The translations under genes were made by a program, and so were the position numbers. Positions 8,797-16,837 of a stretch of DNA of 59,493 nucleotides are shown one piece after another. Position 1 is the stretch's first letter. Each line of letters starts with the position of its first letter. This stretch comes from JBOHDX01 sp050700835 (GTDB taxonomy: Bacteria; Actinomycetota; Actinomycetes; Propionibacteriales; Nocardioidaceae): NCBI GenBank assembly GCA_050700835.1, contig JBOHDX010000037.1, positions 1-59,493 of the forward strand. The letters run 5' to 3'. The notes under the pieces were generated by a model. It searched no databases. It saw only the letters and a program-made list of their open reading frames with translations, and was not told the DNA's origin.

Positions 8797-8820
8797 GTAC
8801 CCGTACCCGTACCCGTACCC
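8797..8820. repeat. Hexanucleotide tandem repeat (GTACCC)4
   Basis: Four exact GTACCC units lie just after the ABC ATPase stop codon, with further partial copies on either side. They are outside any gene. Confidence 0.85.
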
Positions 8821-8858
8821 GCCGGCCCGCAGGGCACGCGTCCCGTGTGGGGCGGCAC

Positions 8859-8864
8859 TACGCT
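8859..8864 (+). promoter_or_regulatory. -10 box of the NfeD-like gene (leaderless)
   Basis: TACGCT followed by 6 bases and the ATG at 8871. Confidence 0.5.
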
Positions 8865-8870
8865 GGACTC

Positions 8871-9320
8871 ATGTTCAGTTGGATGGCCGACCACGCCTGG
8901 GCCGCCTGGCTGATCGCTGCCTTGGTTCTGGCCGGGGTCGAGATGATGAGCCTGGACCTCGTCCTGCTGATGCTGGCCGTCGGCGCTGCCGCCGGGGCGG
9001 TCACGGCGGCCCTCGGCGCGCCGTTCGTGCTCGACATGGCGGTGGCAGCCATCGTCTCGGTGGCGATGCTCGGGGCGGTCCGTCCCAGTGTCGTGAAGCG
9101 CCTCCACGCCGGTCCGAGCCTCACCACCGGACATGCAGCCCTGGTCGGGCGTACCGGCGTGGTCGTGACGTCGGTCGACGACGAGACGGGCCAGATCCGC
9201 CTCGCCGGTGAGCTGTGGACGGCGCGTGCGTACGATCCGGACATGGTCCTGGAGCCGGGCACCAAGGTCAGCGTGTTCGAGATCGATGGCGCTACCGCTG
9301 TGGTCTATCCCGCGGACTAG
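8871..9320 (+). CDS. NfeD-like membrane protein
   Basis: The protein has 149 residues. Two or three hydrophobic segments lie in the first 75 residues, followed by a C-terminal OB-fold domain (about 80-149) with the typical GRTGVVVTSV and GELWTARA strands. Proteins of this family pair with SPFH/stomatin proteins in membrane microdomains. The SPFH gene begins 66 bases downstream, which supports that pairing. A TACGCT box 6 bases before the ATG suggests a leaderless message. Confidence 0.88.
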   Translation: MFSWMADHAWAAWLIAALVLAGVEMMSLDLVLLMLAVGAAAGAVTAALGAPFVLDMAVAAIVSVAMLGAVRPSVVKRLHAGPSLTTGHAALVGRTGVVVTSVDDETGQIRLAGELWTARAYDPDMVLEPGTKVSVFEIDGATAVVYPAD

Positions 9321-9386
9321 TCACCGCGGGGGTCGTGTCGGCACAGGTGCTGTGCTGAACCGTTGCAACCAGGAAGGACACCGTCG

Positions 9387-10556
9387 ATGCTCGCACTGGT
9401 CATCGTCTTGATCGTGCTCGCCTTTGTCGTGGTCGTGACGTTGGGCAAGACGGTCCGCATCATTCCGCAGGCTCGCGCCGGCGTCCTCGAGCGGTTCGGG
9501 AAGTACCGCACCACCTTGTCGGCGGGATTGAACGTCGTCACCCCGTTCGTGGACCGGGTGCGCTACGTGATCGACCTGCGCGAACAGGTGGTGTCCTTCC
9601 CGCCGCAGCCGGTCATCACCGAGGACAACCTGGTCGTGTCGATCGACACCGTCATCTACTTCCAGGTGACCAACCCGGTGGCCGCGACCTACGAGATCGC
9701 CAACTACATCCAGGCGATCGAGCAGCTCACGATGACCACGCTGCGCAACATCACCGGCGGCATGGACCTCGAGCAGGCCCTGACCAGCCGCGATCAGATC
9801 AACAACGCGCTACGCGGTGTGCTTGACGAGGCGACCGGCAAGTGGGGCATCCGGGTCAACCGGGTCGAGCTAAAGGGCATCGACCCGCCGCCGTCGATCA
9901 AGGACTCGATGGAGAAGCAGATGCGCGCCGACCGGGACAAGCGCGCCGCGATCCTCACCGCGGAAGGCATGCGCCAGTCGGCGATCCTCACCGCGGAGGG
10001 CGAGAAGCAGTCGGCGATCCTGTCCGCCGAAGGCGCCCGGGAGGCACAGATCCTCCGTGCCCAAGCCGACCGTGAGTCGCAGATCCTGCGGGCGCAGGGC
10101 GAGGGCCAGGCGATCCAGACGGTGTTCCAGGCGATCCACGATGGTGCGCCCGACCAGGCCCTGCTGTCGTACCAGTACCTTCAGATGCTGCCGAAGATCG
10201 CCGACGGCAACGCCAACAAGGTCTGGGTCATTCCGAGCGAGATCGGGCGGGCCCTGGAGGGTCTGGGTAGCCAGATCGGCAGCATCCCGGGCATCCCGAA
10301 GGACAGTGGCGGTCCCCGCAAGCGGGTCGAGATCGGTGACGACCTGGCGCCGGAGACCGACGCCACGTTGAGCAAGGCGCATGCGGAGGTCGAGGCGGCG
10401 ATCGCCTCCGCCGAGGAAGCCGTGACCACTCGACCCGGAGGCGGCTCACGAGTCAGCGCCGCGCCTCCGGAGGGCGCGGACACCGGCACTGACGAGACCG
10501 AGCGTCCGGTCTCACCGCCGGCCTCCGGCGAAGGTCCGGAGGTCACCGGCCAGTGA
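9387..10556 (+). CDS. SPFH/band 7 (stomatin-like) protein
   Basis: The protein has 389 residues. An N-terminal membrane anchor (residues 1-20) is followed by the SPFH domain (about 25-210), then a coiled region with repeated AILTAEG, SAILSAEG and AQILRAQ units, and an acidic low-complexity tail of about 70 residues. Stomatin-like proteins oligomerise on the inner face of the membrane and act with NfeD and sometimes a membrane protease. ATG 9387 has an AGGAAGG site and starts directly with the anchor. An in-frame upstream start at 9363 is less likely. The stop overlaps the next start (GTGA). Confidence 0.92.
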   Translation: MLALVIVLIVLAFVVVVTLGKTVRIIPQARAGVLERFGKYRTTLSAGLNVVTPFVDRVRYVIDLREQVVSFPPQPVITEDNLVVSIDTVIYFQVTNPVAATYEIANYIQAIEQLTMTTLRNITGGMDLEQALTSRDQINNALRGVLDEATGKWGIRVNRVELKGIDPPPSIKDSMEKQMRADRDKRAAILTAEGMRQSAILTAEGEKQSAILSAEGAREAQILRAQADRESQILRAQGEGQAIQTVFQAIHDGAPDQALLSYQYLQMLPKIADGNANKVWVIPSEIGRALEGLGSQIGSIPGIPKDSGGPRKRVEIGDDLAPETDATLSKAHAEVEAAIASAEEAVTTRPGGGSRVSAAPPEGADTGTDETERPVSPPASGEGPEVTGQ

Positions 10557-11311
10557 CGTTGCTGCACGCCGTGCTGGTCGTCGTGGCCGGCTTGGCGGCG
10601 GGCACCATCAACACGGTCGTGGGCTCGGGGTCCTTGGTCACCTTTCCCACGCTGCTGGCACTGGGATATCCACCCGTCGTGGCCAACGTCAGCAACACGG
10701 TCGGCCTCGTACCCGGCTCGGTGTCCGGCGCGGTCGGCTACCGGCGCGAGCTGAAGGGTCAGCGCACCCGGTTGCTCCGCAACAGCGTGGCAGCGGTGCT
10801 CGGCGGTCTCACCGGTGCACTGCTGCTTCTGACTCTCGACAAGTCGGTTTTCGCCGCGGTCGTACCCGCGCTGATCCTGCTGGGCTGCCTGCTCGTCGTG
10901 ATCCAGCCGCAACTGTCGGCCTGGGTACGCGGCAGGCGCGCCGGTGAGGAGCAGCGGCACCACGGTTCGTGGCTGGTGTGGGTGGCGGTGTTCGCCACGT
11001 CGATCTACGGCGGCTACTTCGGCGCGGCACAGGGCGTGCTGTTCATGGCTGTGCTCGGCCTCGGACTGGATGACACGTTGCAGCGGCTCAACGCGACCAA
11101 GAACGTGCTGGCCGCGATCGTGAACGGGGTGGCTGCCGTGGTGTTCGTGCTGGTGGCGCACGTCGACTGGCTGGCCGCGGGCCTGATCGCCATCGGCGCG
11201 ACGGTCGGCGGCCAAGTTGGTGCGACCGTCGGGCGCCGGCTGCCGGACGTGGTGCTGCGCGGATTCGTCGTGGTGGTGGGCGTTGCCGCCGTGGTGCAGT
11301 TCCTGGGCTGA
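10553..11311 (+). CDS. TauE/SafE-family membrane transporter
   Basis: The protein has 252 residues with about seven or eight hydrophobic segments. It has the internal repeat of the TauE/SafE family, and GTINTVVGSGSLVTFP in the first half is characteristic. Members export or import small sulfur-containing or organic anions; the substrate cannot be read from the sequence. Its GTG start overlaps the stop of the SPFH gene by 4 bases, so it is co-translated with it. Linkage to NfeD-SPFH may be by chance. Confidence 0.88.
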   Translation: MTLLHAVLVVVAGLAAGTINTVVGSGSLVTFPTLLALGYPPVVANVSNTVGLVPGSVSGAVGYRRELKGQRTRLLRNSVAAVLGGLTGALLLLTLDKSVFAAVVPALILLGCLLVVIQPQLSAWVRGRRAGEEQRHHGSWLVWVAVFATSIYGGYFGAAQGVLFMAVLGLGLDDTLQRLNATKNVLAAIVNGVAAVVFVLVAHVDWLAAGLIAIGATVGGQVGATVGRRLPDVVLRGFVVVVGVAAVVQFLG

Positions 11312-11321
11312 TTCGACGGGA

Positions 11322-11879
11322 TTAGCGTCTGATCGGCGCGGGGCTGCCGAGGGCCTCGACCACCTCGGCTCCCGGCAGCAGCATCAGGTCGGCGCCCGGC
11401 AGCACGATCTTCGAGCGGCGGACTCCGCTTCCCACCACCACGACCGGGGTGGCGACCACGGCGGCGTCGACGAGTAGCGGCCACTCCAGGGGCAGGCCGA
11501 TCGGGGTGATCCCGCCGTACTCCATGCCCGACGCCGCGACCGCGAAGTCCATGGAGGCGAACGATGCCTTGCGAGTATCCAGGCGCTTGCGCACCAGGCC
11601 GTTCACGTCGGCGCGAGTGGTGGCCAGGACGACGCACGCCGCATGGCGTTGCACGTCGCCGCGGCGGCCCGTCACCACGACACAGTTGGCCGAGATGTCG
11701 AGCGGTACGTCATAGGCGTCGACGAACGCTGCCGTATCGGCCAGGTCGGGGTCGATCTCCGCGATCATCGCGCGCGGCAGCCGCGTCAGCGCCGCAGCAA
11801 CCGGCGTCGCCACCAGATCGAGGCGTTCCGCCGCGGGCACGGTGACGAGTCGTCCGGTCATGTGGTCGATCATGCCCAC
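11322..11879 (-). CDS. YbaK/ProX-type aminoacyl-tRNA deacylase-like protein
   Basis: The protein has 185 residues and contains the YbaK/EbsC domain. The conserved ANCVVVTG strand, the DVNGLVRKRLDTRKASF helix and the MEYGGITPIGLP loop are visible. Family members hydrolyse mischarged tRNA such as Cys-tRNA(Pro), or act in trans as editing factors. The N-terminus is longer than in minimal YbaK proteins. The start could be GTG or ATG at 11879 or ATG at 11873; neither has a clear ribosome binding site. It converges on the TauE-like gene. Confidence 0.82.
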   Translation of the reverse strand: MGMIDHMTGRLVTVPAAERLDLVATPVAAALTRLPRAMIAEIDPDLADTAAFVDAYDVPLDISANCVVVTGRRGDVQRHAACVVLATTRADVNGLVRKRLDTRKASFASMDFAVAASGMEYGGITPIGLPLEWPLLVDAAVVATPVVVVGSGVRRSKIVLPGADLMLLPGAEVVEALGSPAPIRR

Positions 11880-11950
11880 CGGCCGATCGTGCCGTGTCGC
11901 GGGAGTCCGTGTGCGGTGCTTACCGTCCGCGACACGCCGGCAGAAGCGGA

Positions 11951-12012
11951 CGCGATCGCGGGAAAGTGGCTCTGGTTCGGCGCGAAAGCCAAGCCACCTT
12001 CCCGCGCTTGCG
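11951..12012. repeat. Imperfect palindromic element (GCGGGAAAGTGG type)
   Basis: The left arm is 11951-11971 (CGCGATCGCGGGAAAGTGG then CT). The right arm is 11992-12012. They match at 18 of 21 positions around a 20-base spacer. The arms resemble those of the elements at 40790 and 41443 (shared GCAA, GCGGGAAG and TGG blocks). Confidence 0.75.
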
Positions 12013-12033
12013 AGAGGGGTGGGCGACGCGGGC

Positions 12034-12039
12034 TAGTGT
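12034..12039 (+). promoter_or_regulatory. -10 box of the GNAT gene (leaderless)
   Basis: TAGTGT followed by 6 bases and GTG 12046. It supports this GTG as the true start. Confidence 0.5.
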
Positions 12040-12045
12040 CACCGC

Positions 12046-12492
12046 GTGGTCGAGACACACTGCGCCGGCTGGCGCGAGCTGGACCCGGCCACCGCGTACG
12101 CGGTGCTGAGGCTGCGGGTCGACGTGTTCGTCGTCGAGCAGCAGTGTCCCTACCCCGAGCTCGACGGTCGCGACGTCGAGCCGGAGGCGGTGCACGTGTG
12201 GGCGACCCATGGAGCCGAGGTCGTCGGCTGCCTGCGGATCCTCCACGACGACGGGGTGCGCCGGATCGGTCGGGTCTGTGTGCGGTCCGACCACCGCGGA
12301 CAGGGGGTGGCCGCGCTGCTGGTGGACACCGCGCTGGGGTTGTGCGCGGGCGACGAGGTCGTGCTCGACGCACAGTCGTACCTGCGAGGCTGGTACGCCC
12401 GGTTCGGCTTCGACGTGGCCGGACCGGAGTTCGACGAGGACGGGATCGCGCACGTCCCGATGCGCCGATCCGCGGGCTGGCCCAAGGGCTGA
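12046..12492 (+). CDS. ElaA-type GNAT acetyltransferase
   Basis: The protein has 148 residues and one GNAT domain. The opening LRLRVDVFVVEQQCPYPELDG is typical of the ElaA group, and the acetyl-CoA pocket is seen as RVCVRSDHRGQGVAALLV. The acetyl acceptor is unknown. It stands alone between a palindromic element and a converging hydrolase gene. Confidence 0.88.
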   Translation: MVETHCAGWRELDPATAYAVLRLRVDVFVVEQQCPYPELDGRDVEPEAVHVWATHGAEVVGCLRILHDDGVRRIGRVCVRSDHRGQGVAALLVDTALGLCAGDEVVLDAQSYLRGWYARFGFDVAGPEFDEDGIAHVPMRRSAGWPKG

Positions 12493-12512
12493 GCCCACGG
12501 GCTGAGCCCAAG

Positions 12513-13496
12513 TCATTCGTCGCGCGGCGGCAAGACGGCGTTCAGCCAGGTACGCGTGTAGCCGTAGGCACATGCCCGGGCGTCCGGACCGGACAGGAAG
12601 ACGTCGTGCACCGCGCCGTCGATGCGCGCGATCGTGACCACCCGGTCGAGTTGGTGCGCCCACCGGGCGATCTGCTTCACGTCGAGAACGATGTCGGTGC
12701 GCGGCACATCGTCGCTCCACGCGTTGGTGAAGACCGTCCGGGTCGAGCACAGCACCAGCACCGGAGCGCCGGCGTCGATCCCGCGGTGCAGCTCGCGGTG
12801 GGCTCGCCGGATCGCCCGCAGCCACCCGGCCCGGACGGTGAAGGTCTGCAGTGGTTTGAGAGTGAGGTCGAAGTCCCACTCGCCACGGTGGTCGCGGTGC
12901 AGGCTTTCGGCATAGACGCCGGACGTGCTTCGAGGGATGACCTGGTACGGCCGTCGGGCACCGATCTGGTCGATCGCGCGGGTGCCGACCGTCCGCAGGA
13001 GAGCCGAGCCCTGCAGGTCGAGCCACGGGCTGTTCAGCACGAACCCGACGGGCAGCGGCCGGCCGTCCCGCCGGCGTTGGTCGGACCACAGGGGAGCGAT
13101 CAGACCGCCCGTCGAGTGGGCGACGACGAGCACCGTCGAGTGCCCGTCGCGCTGGGTGATCCGGTCGTACGCCTCGTCCAGCTCGGCGAAGTACTCGTGC
13201 ACGTCGATGCAGAAGTTCGGCGTCTGGTGGGCCAGCAGCGACCGGCCGTACTTCCTCAGGTCGAGGGCGTAGAAGTCGTAGCCCTGGGCGGTGAAGAAGT
13301 CGGCGACCCCGGTCTGGAAGAAGTAGTCGTTGAACCCGTGGACGTACAGCACTGCGCGCTCGCGGGGTGCCTCACCGGGGAGCCGCACCAGCGTTGCCAC
13401 CACCGGGCCCTCGGCGTCGTCGGGCAGCTCGATCGTCTCGGCGGTGTAGGGCTCGCCGAGCACATCGGGTCGTCGGTCGGTCGGGTGCTCGGTCAT
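12513..13496 (-). CDS. Alpha/beta hydrolase of the serine aminopeptidase S33 type
   Basis: The protein has 327 residues and is cytoplasmic, with no signal peptide. The fold is shown by VLYVHGFNDYFF near residue 50, the nucleophile elbow VVAHSTGGL (serine near 125), and a C-terminal GAVHDVFLSG with the catalytic histidine. It resembles lysophospholipase or monoacylglycerol lipase-like enzymes more than peptidases. ATG 13496 begins the conserved part; the frame runs on upstream without support. It lies directly downstream of the ABC exporter operon, 22 bases after it, and may be co-transcribed. Confidence 0.85.
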   Translation of the reverse strand: MTEHPTDRRPDVLGEPYTAETIELPDDAEGPVVATLVRLPGEAPRERAVLYVHGFNDYFFQTGVADFFTAQGYDFYALDLRKYGRSLLAHQTPNFCIDVHEYFAELDEAYDRITQRDGHSTVLVVAHSTGGLIAPLWSDQRRRDGRPLPVGFVLNSPWLDLQGSALLRTVGTRAIDQIGARRPYQVIPRSTSGVYAESLHRDHRGEWDFDLTLKPLQTFTVRAGWLRAIRRAHRELHRGIDAGAPVLVLCSTRTVFTNAWSDDVPRTDIVLDVKQIARWAHQLDRVVTIARIDGAVHDVFLSGPDARACAYGYTRTWLNAVLPPRDE

Positions 13497-13518
13497 GGCG
13501 GAAGTGTGCCGCACCGCA

Positions 13519-14466
13519 CTAACGGGCATAGAGGGCGGTGATGACGTCCTCGATCGCCGGCTCCTGGATCGAGAGGTCGGCGACGTCGTAGCCCGCGGCC
13601 AGGGCGCTGACGATCGGCGCGGCACTCGCATCACCGGGTAGGGACAGCCACTGCCGTGGACCCTCGACCCGGGTCACGGTCGCTCCGGGGACGCAGACCG
13701 GCTCGGCGGCCTCGGCCAGGTCGACCACGACGGTGCGGCTGGCGCTGCCCATCCGCTGCAGCGCGGTCAGGTTCCCGTCGAAGACGAGGTGCCCACGGTC
13801 GATGACCATGACCCGGTCACAAACACGCTCGATGTCGACCAGGTCGTGCGTCGTCAGCATCACCGTGGTCCCGCGCTCCGCGTTGATGTCGCGCAGGAAC
13901 TGCCGGAGCCGCCCCTTGCTCACCACGTCGAGGCCGATCGTCGGCTCGTCGAGATAGACGATCTCCGGGTCGTGCATCAAGGCGGCCGCGATGTCGCCGC
14001 GCATGCGCTGCCCCAGGGACAGCGAGCGCACCGGTTGTTGGAGCAACGGCGCCAGGTCGAGCAGGTCGATGAAGCGGTCGAGATTGGCACGGTAGCGATC
14101 CAGGGGCACGGCGTACATCCGGCGCAGCAGGTCGAAGGAGTCACGCAGCGGCAGATCCCACCACAGCCCGGTGCGCTGCCCGAACACCACCCCGATCCGG
14201 CGGGCCAGCTCGGTACGCCGTCGCGCCGGGTCGAGGCCGGCCACCCGCACGCGGCCGCCGGTCGGCACCAGGATTCCGGTCAGCATCTTGATGCTGGTGG
14301 ACTTGCCGGCCCCGTTGGGTCCGATGTAGCCGACCATCTCACCGGCCTCGATCGAGAACGACAGGCCGTCCACGGCGCGCACGTCGTGCCGTTCGCGTCG
14401 CAGCGGCCCGGTCTTGCGACGCACGACGAAGGTGCGGCAGAGGTCGTCGACCTCGATCACGGCCAT
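13519..14466 (-). CDS. ABC-2 exporter ATP-binding protein
   Basis: The protein has 315 residues. Walker A is GPNGAGKST near residue 50, the signature SLGQRMRGDIA is close to consensus, and Walker B is VYLDEPTIGLD. A C-terminal extension of about 80 residues follows the nucleotide-binding domain. The signature and the GQRTGLWWDLP loop are typical of the ATPases that serve DUF990-type (ABC2_membrane_6) permeases. It follows two such permeases, with 3 bases between this gene and the second. The substrate is unknown. Confidence 0.92.
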   Translation of the reverse strand: MAVIEVDDLCRTFVVRRKTGPLRRERHDVRAVDGLSFSIEAGEMVGYIGPNGAGKSTSIKMLTGILVPTGGRVRVAGLDPARRRTELARRIGVVFGQRTGLWWDLPLRDSFDLLRRMYAVPLDRYRANLDRFIDLLDLAPLLQQPVRSLSLGQRMRGDIAAALMHDPEIVYLDEPTIGLDVVSKGRLRQFLRDINAERGTTVMLTTHDLVDIERVCDRVMVIDRGHLVFDGNLTALQRMGSASRTVVVDLAEAAEPVCVPGATVTRVEGPRQWLSLPGDASAAPIVSALAAGYDVADLSIQEPAIEDVITALYAR

Positions 14467-14469
14467 CTG

Positions 14470-15273
14470 TCAGCTTCCCGTGCTCTGGTAACGGTGGAGT
14501 CCGGCCCGCCAGCCCAGGGTCGCGAGGCCGGCCATCACCGCAGCGGCCAGCGGCGACGCCAGCTGCAGCCAGGAGGGTAGCCCGAACGGGTCGGTGCGCC
14601 CCAGCACGTACAACACCGGGTACCAGTTGACGAAGGCCATCGGCAGCACGAACGTCAGGCCCTTCACCAGCTCAGCCGGATAGATCGTCAGCGGATACTG
14701 CGTGAGGGTGTTGCCGCCGTAAGTGAAGGCGTTCATCACTTCCGAGGCGTCGCCGGCGATGAACTGGTACGCGCTGCCGAGGATGAAGACCGAGCAGAAG
14801 ATCACCGTCCCACTGACGACGGCGAGGATGAGCACGGCCACCTTCGCCGCCGACCAGCTGACGTCCACGTTGACAAGCGCCCATCCGGTCACCACGCCCA
14901 CCTGGATGATCCGGCCGACCCGGCGAAGCGCGAAGCGGTCGGCGCACACCTGGACCAACGGTGCGACCGGGCGTACCAGCATGGAGTCGAGCGTTCCGTC
15001 CCGGACCCGCCGGCCGAGCTGCTCGCTGTTGCCCACCAGCAGGTCCGCGAACCCGATGCCGAGCCCCGAGACGCCGTACAGCAACGCGATCTGCGACAGG
15101 GTGAAGCCGCCGAACCGGTCGATGTGGCTGAAGATGATCACGATCCCGACGAAGTCGAGCACGGTGACCAGCAGCTGCCCGATCGTGGTGATCACGAACG
15201 ATGTGCGGTACGTCAGGGACGCGCGCAGCCAGGCGCCGGCGATCAACGCGAACGCCCGGACGCTGCTAACCAC
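14470..15273 (-). CDS. ABC-2 family permease (DUF990 type), second subunit
   Basis: The protein has 267 residues with six predicted membrane segments. It matches the ABC2_membrane_6 family (TYRTSFVITTIGQLL near the start, and GTLDSMLVRPVAPLVQV in the middle). It overlaps the first permease gene by 8 bases. With its neighbour it should form a heterodimeric export channel powered by the ATPase encoded after it. Confidence 0.9.
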   Translation of the reverse strand: MVSSVRAFALIAGAWLRASLTYRTSFVITTIGQLLVTVLDFVGIVIIFSHIDRFGGFTLSQIALLYGVSGLGIGFADLLVGNSEQLGRRVRDGTLDSMLVRPVAPLVQVCADRFALRRVGRIIQVGVVTGWALVNVDVSWSAAKVAVLILAVVSGTVIFCSVFILGSAYQFIAGDASEVMNAFTYGGNTLTQYPLTIYPAELVKGLTFVLPMAFVNWYPVLYVLGRTDPFGLPSWLQLASPLAAAVMAGLATLGWRAGLHRYQSTGS

Positions 15274-16081
15274 CTTGGACCACCACCTTGCGTACGGCCA
15301 GATCGGTGACGAGCCGCCCGGAGAGCAGCAGGACCGCGGACCACACCAGCTGCACGCCGAGCAACGGAGCGATGGCCGTACCGGTGTGGTCGGAGAGCAG
15401 GACGTCGTTGGGGATCTGGATCAGGCAGCGGAACGGCAGCAGGTCGGCGGCGGTGCCGAGCCAGCCCGGGAAGACGACCAAGGGGAGCACCATGCCGGAG
15501 AAGAACATCGACGACGCGAACAGCAGCGTGACGTAGCCCTGGATGTCGATCACCCAGAACGCGATCAGTCCGACCAGGTAGCGCAGGCCGAAGCCGACGA
15601 CGACCGCGAGCACCATCGACACGGCGAACCACACATAGGTGATGCCCCGCTCGGGGATGGCGAGGTGGAACAGCAGCAGGCCGACGACAGCGGGCATCAG
15701 TCCTCGAGTCAGGAGGTGGTACGCGGCGCGGCCGAGGTCCTCGGCCAGTCGCCAACCCAGCAGCCGGGTCGGCCGGTAGAGGTCGATTGCGACGGCGCCG
15801 GTACGTACCCGCTGGGCGGCGTCTTGGACCATGACGGCGCCGAACAGCCCGGTGGGCATGATCAGCCCTTGCGCTACCCACACGTACGTGAGCGCCTCCG
15901 CGACGCCGTAGCCGCCCAGGTGCGGACGCTGCGACCAGAGCGCGATGTAGGTGTAGGCCAGGATCACCCCGAACACGGAGTTGGTGAAGATGCCGGCCCA
16001 AGTCGCGGCGCGATAGGTCGCGTAGCGGCGGAAGCCTTGGGCCGCGAGCGCGGCGTACAACCCCACCCGATCTCTCACCAT
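15266..16081 (-). CDS. ABC-2 family permease (DUF990 type), first subunit
   Basis: The protein has 271 residues with six predicted membrane segments. The ATYRAATWAGIFTNSVFG start and GAVAIDLYRPTRLLGW motif place it in the same family as the next gene, from which it has clearly diverged. It is the first gene of a tightly packed run permease-permease-ATPase(-hydrolase). Only 43 bases separate it from the PEBP gene upstream, on the same strand. Confidence 0.9.
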   Translation of the reverse strand: MVRDRVGLYAALAAQGFRRYATYRAATWAGIFTNSVFGVILAYTYIALWSQRPHLGGYGVAEALTYVWVAQGLIMPTGLFGAVMVQDAAQRVRTGAVAIDLYRPTRLLGWRLAEDLGRAAYHLLTRGLMPAVVGLLLFHLAIPERGITYVWFAVSMVLAVVVGFGLRYLVGLIAFWVIDIQGYVTLLFASSMFFSGMVLPLVVFPGWLGTAADLLPFRCLIQIPNDVLLSDHTGTAIAPLLGVQLVWSAVLLLSGRLVTDLAVRKVVVQGG

Positions 16082-16124
16082 TCAGGCAGCCAGGGCAGGT
16101 CGGATGGCTAGGATCCGTCGGCGA

Positions 16125-16646
16125 TCAGTGACGATACGTGCCGATGACCATGCCGCGGGCGAGGGTCTTGAACGCCAGGTTGAACGACACGACCGCCGGG
16201 CTCGCGTCAGGATCGGCCCCGAGACTCTCCTCCGACACCGCGTGTACGACGAAGTAGTAGCGGTGCACCTGGTCACCCTCCGGCGGCGCCGCACCCATGA
16301 AGCCTGCGTCGCCGGCGTCGTTGCGCACGTGGAAGGCCGAACCGGGCAGCGCACCCGAGGCCGCACCGGCCGGCAGGTCCGACACGTCCGCTGGCAGGTC
16401 CACCAGCACCCAGTGCCAGAAGCCCGATGGTGTCGGGGCGTCCGGGTCGAAGCACGTCACCACGAAGCTCTTGGTCTCGGCCGGGAAGCCGGACCACGAC
16501 AGCTGGGGCGACGCGTTTCCTTTCGCGGCGACCTGGTCGTCCTTCAGCGGTCCGCCGTCGGTGACGTCGCCCGAGGTGACGGTGAAGCTGCCGACCGTGG
16601 GGAGCAGGTCGTACGGGTCGGGGCTGACTGGTCGGTCCAGGCTCAT
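16125..16646 (-). CDS. YbhB/YbcL-type PEBP protein
   Basis: The protein has 173 residues and belongs to the phosphatidylethanolamine-binding protein (Raf kinase inhibitor-like) family. It has the ligand-site strands CFDPDAPTPSGFWHWVLV and GDQVHRYYFVVHAV. It is cytoplasmic, with no signal peptide. The biochemical role of bacterial members is not settled. The ATG has an AAGGAG site. It could be the first gene of the run that includes the ABC exporter. Confidence 0.92.
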   Translation of the reverse strand: MSLDRPVSPDPYDLLPTVGSFTVTSGDVTDGGPLKDDQVAAKGNASPQLSWSGFPAETKSFVVTCFDPDAPTPSGFWHWVLVDLPADVSDLPAGAASGALPGSAFHVRNDAGDAGFMGAAPPEGDQVHRYYFVVHAVSEESLGADPDASPAVVSFNLAFKTLARGMVIGTYRH

Positions 16647-16724
16647 GGCGCTCCTTCATCGGTGGGCCAGGCCGACGCTACCGCGCCGTGATCGCAGACG
16701 CGGGTGAGCTGCGCGCCACAATCC

Positions 16725-16780
16725 GCGGATGGGCGTGCCAGAAGCCGCGGATGGGCGTGCCAGAAGCCGCGGATCGGCGG
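16725..16780. repeat. 22-bp tandem repeat, copy 2 of the locus type
   Basis: Two identical 22-bp units (GCGGATGGGCGTG then CCAGAAGCC) are followed by GCGGATCGGCGG. It has the same design as 5043-5103, with changes at two positions in every unit. It lies in the divergent region between the PEBP gene and the sirohaem synthase gene. Confidence 0.85.
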
Positions 16781-16825
16781 TTGGTCCGCGGAGCGGACAG
16801 GGCGGGAGGGGACTGCGCGCCGGCC

Positions 16826-16831
16826 TACCGT
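16826..16831 (+). promoter_or_regulatory. -10 box of the sirohaem synthase gene (leaderless)
   Basis: TACCGT followed by 6 bases and ATG 16838. It supports the chosen start. Confidence 0.5.
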
Positions 16832-16837
16832 GAACAC

